Source: Coprobacter fastidiosus
GTDB lineage: Bacteria; Bacteroidota; Bacteroidia; Bacteroidales; Coprobacteraceae
NCBI RefSeq assembly: GCF_030296935.1
Contig: NZ_AP028032.1
Location: 2,232,001-2,296,000, forward strand
Direction of reading: 5' to 3'
Length of the DNA stretch: 64,000 nt
Position 1 is the stretch's first letter, and every line of letters starts with the position of its first letter. The position numbers and the translations under genes are program-made. Below the pieces are notes generated by a model. That model was not told where the DNA came from. It searched no databases and saw nothing but the letters and a program-made list of their open reading frames with translations. Positions 18,701-25,831 of this stretch are shown here, piece by piece.

Positions 18701-18818
18701 ACCGACACAACCGGTTTATATGAATAATCCGTGGTGGTACAATCTGCCGTCCGGCTTTACGAGAGGTGTAGAATTGCCAGAAGAGGAGGATACCTTAAAA
18801 GAAGCTTTATCGCTTTAA
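12708..18818 (+). CDS. Secreted RHS/YD-repeat protein with SpvB-like and VCBS regions
   Basis: This 2036-residue protein has the signal peptide MKNILLSLVSLITFSSFAQ. Residues ~80-150 resemble SpvB/TcaC N-termini (VPLSLPNGRKDCIPEISLVY, GWGWSIKGLSMLRP). Four VCBS/FG-GAP calcium-type loops lie near residues 508 (DFDGDGKNE), 565 (DFDGDGKID), 618 (DINGDRKTD) and 747 (DMDNDGIQD). Between loops three and four sit four cysteine pairs: C649/C652, C673/C676, C686/C689 and C699/H702. YD repeats fill ~1010-1640 (YDALGRV, YDALGNI, YDVWGRQ). The RHS core spans ~1700-1807 (DHLGSITHIV, GRFLSPDP, NRYTYCLNNPL). A ~229-residue variable tip follows, hydrophobic and glycine-rich, without a toxin motif I recognise. 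Low GC and gene context suggest horizontal gain. It probably forms a hollow YD shell carrying the tip. Confidence 0.9.
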   Translation: MKNILLSLVSLITFSSFAQVIDLSEIPQISVTDSIIAKEIKLIKKNNDSYTILNKQKKLPKIINVSTAAINSDNNIYDVGKINITTTVNEMGATVHEVPLSLPNGRKDCIPEISLVYNSLSQNGILGWGWSIKGLSMLRPTNFSQYYDGKVSPIALDTAGVFILDGTRLIKKDTDLYLSEQGNIKVRSEIEDGLINSFRVNYPDGKIAEYVPVFNDGIEYPISRLTDIYGNHIDYDYDYDIQNKLHYISSISYGGRGDKNNSGHYVFIEFHYIDGRPDSTNTYTAGVKQKNNRLLDEIVIKYQQQVLRIYKFTYKNDPTVLTEINCWSENYEKRLPPLQFTYGYNRPVPSLNSSAATVSTYYESMDNMIISTGKIRYGSDDDGILVYPDPGLSYNPVEEYYYVSLIPEHEFLLYPNLGSGTNYALTLTTGAGFMKAFASNVIGTADDEIVKINNIVENGNDVVSVSIYDQEYLSGSLPVKKNIKYISGRALRKKNTDSFCPKVFLPGDFDGDGKNEIFAVSMMNPMEITQNSKCLLLDLEDEAGPVFNEYVFNFNYGHEILVPMDFDGDGKIDICHIGENFWNFYSFKKESDKWILEQIYSRPYSPINPNSMRYLFTDINGDRKTDILVAPNATIHRTREVPVYSPKECPDCHGQDFGYEGINSNTGIPDIWCFSCEKYIQPADYCIDCMYPVYNTYECPTHGKTVEYTFKEYDYLWDIWISTGYEYAYNKQVSFSIEKDDDLITQDMDNDGIQDIIVRKKLGVYNILEVHLIKSGVISSTASSKFSCRLPEGDIILSSSTVTQALNHMFLYGLDKNKVYKINYDDDQGERRLLTRVINSMGNQTDIYFQKMNVSEQYIKGNSSIYPYIDFNGPVWITESLQTYSKGNEVDYHRYTYEEAVANLQGLGFCGFKTFTDWDVIRTKSRKRSFDPYQFRSLLTDSSEETLWVGKYQIVKHEDKHVQVLLTESVETDRLNGNIQKTTYTYDDLGYPIKENVDYGENFSKEVTWIYNHFDNDTLYNLGVCIWELIKKRKTDTAKQEVAECIVRSYDKNIQVGESVYYASDMRLFNRRRKHGIVQVYDENMNIKEKKTFYYLDGNTPLVEKWEYDALGRVIKNTNPVGLEKTYQYDALGNILTEQDNKNRKIHYTYDVWGRQVSVIYPDATTEKITRAWTETPINAKTVETIEKSGEPVKKIFYDTFGREVRQSEERFDGKFLNIDKIYDTWGRLYKTSLPSRSDAPSLWNETEYDRYDRPIRKHYASGKNEIYEYGQNTIKEIKNGITVTKTYNSLKQLIKISDATGDIVYDLRVDGLPMSITSPGEVVTSFKYTPLRQKETISDPSAGLIQLTYFSNGLLKSRKEANGNETQYEYDIYRRKIKQTILKAGQPESVTSFVYDNENRLKSAIDNRNIGHTYVYDNLGRLQSDTTIIKENRIYRTYKYNSSGKVGAITYASEKTSPVTVENGYVKGHKIAIRVGGNKIAWRLSTENDMGLPSKTITGPLTRTFEYDEFGFPTGKVVKCGSRIIQDISMSFDYGTGNLKWRKDNVRNLKEDFGYDELNRLISFDGKTITYDVKGNILNHSEVGEFEYSESKPYAIETVNLYGNGIPSDVQEISYNGLSLPEKISEGGQIFNFLYDYAGVRVMSGNKFYLENKYEERSDTQKDSGVVLYLDGDAYSASVVLSDKYFSWEEKGLIFLCRDHLGSITHIVNENGFVEQELSYDPWGRLRNPDTHELYSREKEPSLVLGRGYCGHIHLQNFGLIDMNARLYDPVIGRFLSPDPYVQMPDFSQNFNRYTYCLNNPLVYKDENGKWIFSLFLGPVGVIIDAALWSATINYVSQGIANLATGEYTPKEAFTSQIDFFDVFVSGITGGITAGLGTSSQVVKTMKYVTPLLTNTFEYKVGEGFSIAPYQEIIVGTVADVGMTGFLDWKADKLGKMFPSKTDLPGKSWKNSFLKNNYKSFTLDLGASTGSQIGAKAVSTRWMNSIDNLNNNISYPIPTQPVYMNNPWWYNLPSGFTRGVELPEEEDTLKEALSL

Positions 18819-18845
18819 AAAATTGTAATTAAAAGATTATTAAAC

Positions 18846-19304
18846 ATGGGTGGAATAAAGTGGATTAAAAAAACGATAAATAAATATCCTAAAATAAAGG
18901 ATATTCTGATTGCGATATTAATTATGTCGGGACTCGGACTTCTTTTTGGTTCTATTTATTGGGGAATTCAACGAGAGGAAGCAGAGTATGATATTATTCG
19001 TCAAAATAAAGGTATTGCCGAGGCGGTTATTTATAAAGTCAAATACCTGAAGAAAAAAAATTATTCAGCAAGTATAATATTTTATGTCGGGAATAAACGG
19101 TATGTTCCGTATTCGATACCTTTTGATAAAATGCCGCCTTTGGGACTCCGTGTACCAATATGGTATAATCCTGATGATCCGAAAATGAATATGAGAGCCG
19201 AAGATGCGAGGATGGACTCTATATTGCAAGATCCGGTAAAATTTTATGAACGTCAGGTACGGGAGGATTCATTGGAGTGGAAACTTATACTTCCGATCGA
19301 TTAA
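18846..19304 (+). CDS. Small single-pass membrane protein, candidate RHS immunity protein 1
   Basis: This 152-residue protein has one hydrophobic segment near residues 20-42 (DILIAILIMSGLGLLFGSIY) after a basic N-terminus. A soluble part follows that resembles DUF3592-type beta domains (RQNKGIAEAVIYKV, then LRVPIWYNPDDPKMN). It is homologous to the next gene in both blocks and in their order. It lies 27 bases after the RHS gene in the same AT-rich island. Genes in this position behind polymorphic toxins are often immunity proteins, and duplication of such genes is common. That role is inferred from position only; I do not recognise a named family with certainty. Confidence 0.6.
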   Translation: MGGIKWIKKTINKYPKIKDILIAILIMSGLGLLFGSIYWGIQREEAEYDIIRQNKGIAEAVIYKVKYLKKKNYSASIIFYVGNKRYVPYSIPFDKMPPLGLRVPIWYNPDDPKMNMRAEDARMDSILQDPVKFYERQVREDSLEWKLILPID

Positions 19305-19321
19305 CTTTATAATAACATATC

Positions 19322-19735
19322 ATGTCGAAAAAGAAATTATCTAATTTATTGTTCATCATTTTGGTTATAATTTGGGGGTGGTGGTTTACAAAATCGTTAC
19401 GTACACGAAGTATGATGAGAAAGAATAACACGCTTGCTTGGGCTTTGATTGTGAAAGTGGATACCTGTGAAACGATATACGGTGATACGGAATATGAAGC
19501 GGAATGTCGTTATAAAGTCGATGGCAAGGAATACACGATCACTTATCCGGGTTTTAAGCGGAGTCCTTGGGTGGGAATGCCGGTCCCGATATATTACAAT
19601 GAGGAATCTCCGGAACGGAATACATATTTGGGGGAAAATACGGAGATTATACAGTATGCTCCGGAAGAATTCCACCAACTTTATTTGTATGAATTAAAAA
19701 GACAAAAATTAAAACAAAATCAAAACAAGAAATGA
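19322..19735 (+). CDS. Small single-pass membrane protein, candidate RHS immunity protein 2
   Basis: This 137-residue protein is a paralogue of the preceding gene. The transmembrane segment is near residues 6-24 (LSNLLFIILVIIWGWWF). RKNNTLAWALIVKV and GMPVPIYYNEESPERN align with the matching blocks of the neighbour. The middle part differs (DTCETIYGDTEYEAECRYKV), with two cysteines the neighbour lacks, so the two copies have diverged. The C-terminus is lysine-rich. It is 17 bases downstream of its paralogue and ends the island; cysE follows from its own promoter-like site. Confidence 0.6.
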   Translation: MSKKKLSNLLFIILVIIWGWWFTKSLRTRSMMRKNNTLAWALIVKVDTCETIYGDTEYEAECRYKVDGKEYTITYPGFKRSPWVGMPVPIYYNEESPERNTYLGENTEIIQYAPEEFHQLYLYELKRQKLKQNQNKK

Positions 19736-19841
19736 CAAATTCTCGAAAAAACATCGTGACCCATTATAGGAAACAGAAAAATCCAGTTAGACACTTCGGA
19801 CTCTAACCTAACTTTTAGTCCGGAATATCCGCGATATTTTG

Positions 19842-19849
19842 TAACTTTG
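19842..19849 (+). promoter_or_regulatory. cysE: -7-like element of cysE
   Basis: TAACTTTG matches TAnnTTTG. A start near 19855 would place the cysE ATG (19887) about 32 bases downstream. It marks the return from the island to housekeeping genes. Confidence 0.45.
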
Positions 19850-19886
19850 CAAAGAATGTCTTTTTAATAAAACCGAAAAAAAGAAT

Positions 19887-20786
19887 ATGAACCCGCACAA
19901 ATACTCCGATGTAATCACCTCTACCGTAGAACAGCTATCGGAATACGAGTCTTTCAAGACTCTATGCCATCAACATCATGACGGAGAACCGATGCCTTCA
20001 GAAAAAGTTTTACACGAAATTATCGAATTGTGCAGGTCTTTGATTTTTCCGGGCTATTTCGGACATTCTACAATCAACCGTCGTACAATTTCATATTATG
20101 TCGGTGTAGGTACGGAACGTTTGTTCGAACTATTGACCGAACAGATACTGGCAGGTCTTTGTTTCGCTTGCGACCGCAAAAAATACACCAGTCTTGAAAA
20201 TATGCGGGAATCGGCAAACGAGAAATCGGCAGAGTTTATCAAATCCCTGCCCGAACTACGCCGTCTGCTGGCTACCGATGTGATCGCTGCTTATAACGGA
20301 GATCCGGCAGCGGAGAGTTACGGAGAAGTCATCTTTTGCTACCCTGCAATACGGGCTATCAGCAATTACCGCATTGCTCACTGTCTTATTCAATTGGGAG
20401 TACCGCTTATTCCTCGAATGATTTCCGAAATGGCTCATTCCGAAACAGGTATAGATATACATCCGGCCGCTACAATCGGAGAATATTTCACTATCGATCA
20501 CGGAACGGGAGTCGTTATCGGAGCAACTGCAATTATAGGCAATAACGTGAAAATTTATCAAGGGGTAACTCTCGGTGCAAAAAGTTTCCCTCTTGACGAA
20601 AACGGGAATCCGATCAAAGGTATTCCTCGACATCCGATTATCGGGAACAATGTCATTATTTACTCCAATGCCTCTATTTTAGGCCGCATTACAATCGGAG
20701 AAGGCGCTACGATCGGCGGTAACATCTGGGTTACGGAAAACGTTGAACCCGGAGCTCGCATTTTACAACAAAAAGCAGAAAAATAA
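19887..20786 (+). CDS. cysE: Serine O-acetyltransferase
   Basis: It transfers acetyl from acetyl-CoA to L-serine, making O-acetylserine for cysteine synthesis. The 299-residue protein has a helical N-terminal domain and a C-terminal left-handed beta helix of hexapeptide repeats: GIDIHPAATIGEYFTIDHGT, VIGATAIIGNNVKIYQGVTL and IIGNNVIIYSNASILGRITI. The catalytic His-Asp pair lies in DIHPAATIG/IDHGTG. The insertion KSFPLDENGNPIKGIPRHPI is the extended loop of the EpsC-like branch common in Bacteroidetes. The methyltransferase gene follows after 26 bases, so co-transcription is likely, although the functions are unrelated. Confidence 0.92.
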   Translation: MNPHKYSDVITSTVEQLSEYESFKTLCHQHHDGEPMPSEKVLHEIIELCRSLIFPGYFGHSTINRRTISYYVGVGTERLFELLTEQILAGLCFACDRKKYTSLENMRESANEKSAEFIKSLPELRRLLATDVIAAYNGDPAAESYGEVIFCYPAIRAISNYRIAHCLIQLGVPLIPRMISEMAHSETGIDIHPAATIGEYFTIDHGTGVVIGATAIIGNNVKIYQGVTLGAKSFPLDENGNPIKGIPRHPIIGNNVIIYSNASILGRITIGEGATIGGNIWVTENVEPGARILQQKAEK

Positions 20787-20812
20787 ATACGCAAATATAA
20801 AGTTTTATCAGG

Positions 20813-22363
20813 GTGAAAAACGAGAAATTTGAAATTATCGCTAAAACATTGCAAGGGTTAGAGGATATTCTGGCTCAAGAAATTGCCGAACTGGGCGGAG
20901 AAGATATCGAAATCGGCAAACGCATGGTATCTTTCAAGGGGGATAAACAGCTTTTATATAAAACGAATTTATGTTGTCGGACGGCATTGCGTGTTCTCAA
21001 ACCGATTTTCTCATTTACTGCATCCGATACAGATGAGGTTTATGAAAAAATCAAGTCTTTCGACTGGCATCAATATCTGTCTCCCGAACAAACATTCTCT
21101 ATCGAATCTGTCGTTTTTTCGGAAGAATTTAAACATTCGAAGTTCGTCACCTATCGTGCTAAAGATGCCATCGCCGACTTTTTCATGGAAAAAACAGGTA
21201 AACGCCCGTCGGTCCGGCTCAACAATGCCGATCTCATATTGAACTTGCATATCGCACATAACACCTGCACTCTATCTCTCGACAGTTCCGGCGAATCGCT
21301 ACACAAAAGAGGATACAGAGTCGCACAAACCGAAGCTCCCATTAATGAAGTTTTGGCAGCCGGCCTTATTCTTAAATCGGGATGGAAAGGTGAAAAAAAT
21401 TTCATAGACCCCATGTGCGGTTCAGGAACGATCTTGATCGAAGCCGCCCTGATCGCAACAAATACAGCACCGGGAATCTATCGGAAAGACTTCGCATTCG
21501 AACGGTGGAATGATTACGATGAAGAGCTTTTTGACACTCTTTATAATGATGACAGCAACGAAAAAGAATTCAATTTCAAGATTTACGGTTCTGACATTTC
21601 ACCCAAAGCTATTGCTATCGCCCGAGAAAATATAAAAAGCGCCGGAATGGCTAAGTATATCGATCTGCAGGTAAAACCTTTTCAACAATATACCGAAGCG
21701 CCCGAAAACGGAATATTGATAACAAATCCTCCTTACGGAGAACGCATCTCGTCAAAAGACCTGTTGGGATTATATGAAATGATAGGTTCCCAACTTAAAC
21801 ACGTATTCAAAGGCTATGATGCTTGGATTATCAGTTATCACGACGAATGTTTCAATAAAATAGGCCTGAAACCCGCTATTTGCATAAATATGATGAACGG
21901 TTCATTAGAATGCGAATACCGGAAATACGAAATTTTCGAAGGTAAATATAACGACTTCAAACGCGAGACAGGAGGATTCAAGGAGAAAAAGAAAGACAGT
22001 GAATCTACCGAGTTCAAGAAACGGGAATATCGCTTCAAAGAAAGGAACAATGAAAAGGCAGAAAAGCGTTTACCTTATCGAGACAAAGAACCTTTCACCA
22101 AAACAGAGACCCGTTTCAGAAAGAAAAAAGACGATTTCGAGAAACAGCCGGAAAATAAGAGAGAACGGAAAGACAGCAGCATTCCCGAATGGCATGGAGA
22201 AGAAGCCGTGAAAAAGTTCGTCACATTCAGACAGCCCTCTATCGGCCGCACTCCTTCTGAAGATAACCGTCCCGGCTGGAAAAAACTTCGAGACAAGAAC
22301 CTAGCACGGAAAGAAAAAGAACAGATGAAAAAATCACGTAAAAGGAATTATCCCGATAAGTAA
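20813..22363 (+). CDS. THUMP-domain RNA guanine-N2 methyltransferase (RlmL N-terminal-like) with a basic tail
   Basis: The family methylates 23S rRNA G2445 with S-adenosylmethionine. The start is GTG at 20813 (MKNEKFEIIAKTLQGLEDIL). Residues ~1-150 contain the ferredoxin-like/THUMP region. The Rossmann MTase domain carries FIDPMCGSGTILIEAALIA as motif I and the catalytic TNPPYGERI. Residues past ~385 form a highly charged, low-complexity tail rich in Lys, Arg and Glu, repeating units like EYRFKERN and ETRFRKK, ending KKSRKRNYPDK. The tail probably binds RNA or ribosome precursors. It corresponds to only the first half of E. coli RlmKL; no RlmK domain is present. Confidence 0.88.
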   Translation: MKNEKFEIIAKTLQGLEDILAQEIAELGGEDIEIGKRMVSFKGDKQLLYKTNLCCRTALRVLKPIFSFTASDTDEVYEKIKSFDWHQYLSPEQTFSIESVVFSEEFKHSKFVTYRAKDAIADFFMEKTGKRPSVRLNNADLILNLHIAHNTCTLSLDSSGESLHKRGYRVAQTEAPINEVLAAGLILKSGWKGEKNFIDPMCGSGTILIEAALIATNTAPGIYRKDFAFERWNDYDEELFDTLYNDDSNEKEFNFKIYGSDISPKAIAIARENIKSAGMAKYIDLQVKPFQQYTEAPENGILITNPPYGERISSKDLLGLYEMIGSQLKHVFKGYDAWIISYHDECFNKIGLKPAICINMMNGSLECEYRKYEIFEGKYNDFKRETGGFKEKKKDSESTEFKKREYRFKERNNEKAEKRLPYRDKEPFTKTETRFRKKKDDFEKQPENKRERKDSSIPEWHGEEAVKKFVTFRQPSIGRTPSEDNRPGWKKLRDKNLARKEKEQMKKSRKRNYPDK

Positions 22364-22384
22364 CAAACAAAAATGATTTATTGA

Positions 22385-24538
22385 ATGAAACTCCGTTTTT
22401 TATTTATATTAGCAATCACTCAATTTATGGCTGTATCGGCTCAACTTAAAGAATTTTCACTCGATAACCTGATGCCCGGAGGCAAAACTTACGCTCGATT
22501 CGTGCCGAAAAATATAAAGCAACTACAATTTCTCGGAGAAAATTATATTTATCAAAAAGGTGATTCTATAATGATCGTAAAACCGGGAAATCATAAAGAA
22601 AAGGTTCTTGTTACCGTAAAGGATATAAACCGGTTTATTGCGGAAAAAGGGCTGAAACCTGTCGGATCGATGCCCAGAATATCAGTGTGGGAAGACGGAA
22701 AAGAAAACGGAATATCGTTTTTACATGACAAGCATTTTATCCATTTATCTGCCGACGGCAGCTCTATCGAACAGCTTTATCCATTGGAAAAAGGAGACAC
22801 CGATTTCGACTTTGACCCGCACAAACGCCAATATGCCCTGACCAATGAGAACGGACTATATATTATATCGCCAAACGGAGAACGGATAACCGTAGGTAAA
22901 GATTCGAACGGCTATATTTCGATGGGTGCAAATAACGTACACCGGAATGAATTCGGGATCAAGAAAGGTACTTTTTGGTCTCCGAAAGGAAATGCTCTTG
23001 CATTTTACCGGATGAATGAAACCATGGTAGGCGACTATCCATTAGTAGATATTTCGGCAAGAGAAGCTAAATTGAAAAATATCAAATACCCGATGGCAGG
23101 CATGCGGAGTCACGAAGTAACAGTCGGTGTTTTTCGTCTTTCAGACAGAAATACCGTATATCTGCATACAGGAACTCCTAAAGACCGTTATTTTACTAAT
23201 ATAACATGGTCGCCCGATGAAAAAGAAATTTATATACAAGAATTGAACCGCCGTCAAGACACTTGCCTTGTCGAAGTATATGATGCTGCTTCAGGAAAGC
23301 ATCTCCGCACTTTGTTTACCGAAACAAATGAAAAATATGTAGAACCGGAAAATCCGCTGATTTTCATTCCCGGAAAACCCGAATTATTTATTTACACTTC
23401 CCGAAAAGACGGTTACCGGCATCTATATCTTTACGACACATCGGGAAAAATGATCCGGCAAATCACTCGGGGAGAATGGGAAGTCCTTTCGGCAGAAATA
23501 GATCCGACAGGAAAATACTTGTATATCACCTCTACCGAAGCATCTCCTCTGGAAGTGAATTTATACCGGGTAACTCTCTCAAACGGAAAACGGGAAAGAC
23601 TGACTCCTGCAAACGGCGTACACACCCCCCTGATGAGCAAATCGGGACGATATATGATAGACCGTTACAGTAACCATAATACTCCCCGCATGATCGATTT
23701 CTCCGATCTGAAAACAGGTAAAACAAAAAATCTATTATGTGCGCCCGACCCTTATGACGGTTATGCAATGCCGGATATAAAGTGCGGGACAATAAAGGCG
23801 GCGGACGGAAAAACAGACTTATATTACCGTCTTACACAACCGGCAAAAATCGAAACCGGTAAGAAATACCCTGTCATCGTATATGTGTATGGAGGCCCTC
23901 ACGTCCAACAAGTTCGGGATGGCTGGAAGTGGGATGCCAGAGGCTGGGATATTTATATGGCAAATCGGGGATATATTATCTTTACAATAGATGGAAGAGG
24001 ATCGGCAAACCGGGGATCGGCATTCGAAAACGTTACTCATCGGCAGCTTGGAAAGATTGAACTGCAAGATCAGATGGAAGGTATAAAATGGCTGAAATCT
24101 CTACCGTATGTCGATGAAAACAGAATCGGTGTACACGGATGGAGTTTCGGCGGATTTATGACCACGAATATGATGCTGAACAATCCCGAAACATTCAAAA
24201 CCGGTGTTGCCGGAGGTCCTGTAATCGACTGGAAATATTATGAAATAATGTACGGGGAACGTTATATGGGATCGCCTAAAGAGAATGCACAAGGATATGA
24301 AAACAGTAATTTGAACCGTATTGCAGGAAACCTTCAAGGACATTTATTGCTGATACACGGAGATCAAGATCCGGTCGTAGTCTGGCAACACAGCTTGTCT
24401 TTTTTAAAAAGTTGCATTCAATCCGGGACATATCCCGACTACTTTGTATATCCGGGACACTTCCATAATGTATTGGGTCCTGACCGGGTACATTTATATG
24501 AAAAAATAACTCGGTATTTTGATGATTATTTAAAATAA
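22385..24538 (+). CDS. Secreted S9 family dipeptidyl peptidase IV-like protease
   Basis: This 717-residue protein has the signal peptide MKLRFLFILAITQFMAVSAQ. Residues ~40-470 form the DPPIV-type beta-propeller (TFWSPKGNALAFYRMNET, TNITWSPDEKEIYIQELNR). The alpha/beta hydrolase domain carries the nucleophile elbow GVHGWSFGGFMT, the aspartate in LLIHGDQDPVV and the histidine in YPGHFHNVLGPDR. It removes N-terminal dipeptides, preferably after proline or alanine, in the periplasm or at the surface; asaccharolytic and gut Bacteroidales use such enzymes to feed on peptides. The propeller segment containing FYRMNE supplies the Glu pair for N-terminus binding in DPPIV; here it reads RMNET, so exo-specificity is likely but not certain. 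Confidence 0.88.
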   Translation: MKLRFLFILAITQFMAVSAQLKEFSLDNLMPGGKTYARFVPKNIKQLQFLGENYIYQKGDSIMIVKPGNHKEKVLVTVKDINRFIAEKGLKPVGSMPRISVWEDGKENGISFLHDKHFIHLSADGSSIEQLYPLEKGDTDFDFDPHKRQYALTNENGLYIISPNGERITVGKDSNGYISMGANNVHRNEFGIKKGTFWSPKGNALAFYRMNETMVGDYPLVDISAREAKLKNIKYPMAGMRSHEVTVGVFRLSDRNTVYLHTGTPKDRYFTNITWSPDEKEIYIQELNRRQDTCLVEVYDAASGKHLRTLFTETNEKYVEPENPLIFIPGKPELFIYTSRKDGYRHLYLYDTSGKMIRQITRGEWEVLSAEIDPTGKYLYITSTEASPLEVNLYRVTLSNGKRERLTPANGVHTPLMSKSGRYMIDRYSNHNTPRMIDFSDLKTGKTKNLLCAPDPYDGYAMPDIKCGTIKAADGKTDLYYRLTQPAKIETGKKYPVIVYVYGGPHVQQVRDGWKWDARGWDIYMANRGYIIFTIDGRGSANRGSAFENVTHRQLGKIELQDQMEGIKWLKSLPYVDENRIGVHGWSFGGFMTTNMMLNNPETFKTGVAGGPVIDWKYYEIMYGERYMGSPKENAQGYENSNLNRIAGNLQGHLLLIHGDQDPVVVWQHSLSFLKSCIQSGTYPDYFVYPGHFHNVLGPDRVHLYEKITRYFDDYLK

Positions 24539-24558
24539 ACTAAGAAAAACAGACAATA

Positions 24559-25827
24559 ATGAACATTTTGTTATTAGGATCAGGAGGCCGGGAAAACGCT
24601 CTGGCATGGAAAATAAAACAAAGTCCGAAAGTAAATAAACTATATATTGCCCCGGGCAATGCAGGAACAGCGTCGATCGGCATCAACATAGCTCTGTCGG
24701 CATCCGATTTTGACGGTATCCGTCAGTTTGTCCTCGACAATAACATAAATATGGTCGTAGTAGGACCTGAAGACCCATTGGTAAAAGGTATATACGATTA
24801 TTTCAAAAACGATCCGGAATTAAATAAAATTCCGGTAATAGGACCATCAAAAGAGGGTGCACGACTCGAAGGGAGCAAAGACTTCGCCAAAGCATTTATG
24901 ATGCGTCATCATATCCCCACCGCCCGCTATGCAAGTTTCACGGCCGAGCAGTATGACAAAGCATGCGCTTTTCTCGACACATTGGAAGCTCCGTACGTAC
25001 TGAAAGCCGACGGATTGGCAGCCGGGAAAGGTGTACTGATCATTCCCGACTTGGACGAAGCGAAACGGGAACTGAAAGAAATGCTCGGCGGTATGTTCGG
25101 AGAAGCGAGCAGCACGGTCGTCATAGAAGAATTTTTATCCGGAATCGAATGCTCGGTCTTCGTTCTTTCCGATGGCAATTCTTATAAAATACTCCCTGAG
25201 GCGAAAGACTACAAACGGATCGGGGAAGGCGATACCGGATTGAATACGGGAGGTATGGGTGCGGTTTCTCCCGTACCGTTCGCTGATGCCGAATTTATGA
25301 AAAAAGTCGAAGACCGTATCGTAAAACCGACAATAGAAGGCCTGAAAGCCGAAAATATCGAATACAAAGGTTTTATATTCCTCGGTCTTATCAATGTGAA
25401 AAACGAACCGATGGTAATAGAGTATAACGTGCGAATGGGAGATCCCGAAACCGAAGCGGTAATGCTCCGTATAGCTTCCGATTTGGTCGAACTATTCGAA
25501 GGTGTAGCCGAAGGCAAACTATCCGAAAAAGAACTCCGAGTCGATCCTCGCTCCGCAGTAACGGTTATGCTCGTATCGGGAGGTTATCCGGGTAATTATG
25601 AAAAAGGGAAAATAATCACCGGAATCGACCGGATAAACGACAGTATCTTGTTCCACGCCGGGACAGCATTGAAAGACGGGAACATCGTCACGAACGGAGG
25701 TCGCGTTATCGCCGTAAGCTCTTATGGAAAAGATAAAAACGAAGCTCTTGCGACATCATTTAAGAATGCGGAAAAAATCTCCTTCGAAAAGAAATATTTC
25801 CGCCACGATATAGGTTTTGACCTTTAA
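24559..25827 (+). CDS. purD: Phosphoribosylamine-glycine ligase
   Basis: PurD (GARS) joins glycine to 5-phosphoribosylamine using ATP in de novo purine synthesis. The 422-residue length is standard. The N-terminal domain opens [20 protein letters not shown] with the GGRE motif. The ATP-grasp domain includes [16 protein letters not shown] and [33 protein letters not shown] is the metal- and substrate-binding signature. It lies 20 bases after the peptidase gene and is followed 4 bases later by a membrane protein gene, so it is likely the middle member of a loose operon. Confidence 0.97.
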   Translation: MNILLLGSGGRENALAWKIKQSPKVNKLYIAPGNAGTASIGINIALSASDFDGIRQFVLDNNINMVVVGPEDPLVKGIYDYFKNDPELNKIPVIGPSKEGARLEGSKDFAKAFMMRHHIPTARYASFTAEQYDKACAFLDTLEAPYVLKADGLAAGKGVLIIPDLDEAKRELKEMLGGMFGEASSTVVIEEFLSGIECSVFVLSDGNSYKILPEAKDYKRIGEGDTGLNTGGMGAVSPVPFADAEFMKKVEDRIVKPTIEGLKAENIEYKGFIFLGLINVKNEPMVIEYNVRMGDPETEAVMLRIASDLVELFEGVAEGKLSEKELRVDPRSAVTVMLVSGGYPGNYEKGKIITGIDRINDSILFHAGTALKDGNIVTNGGRVIAVSSYGKDKNEALATSFKNAEKISFEKKYFRHDIGFDL

Positions 25828-25831
25828 CAAT

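Noticed and set aside
18131..18818. A known nuclease or deaminase toxin domain in the RHS tip
   Set aside because: No HNH, HxxE, deaminase or ADP-ribosyltransferase motif could be identified by eye, so I leave the tip unassigned.
12001..19800. Insertion sequence or integrase at the island borders
   Set aside because: No transposase, integrase or terminal inverted repeats were seen; the island is inferred from base composition and content only.
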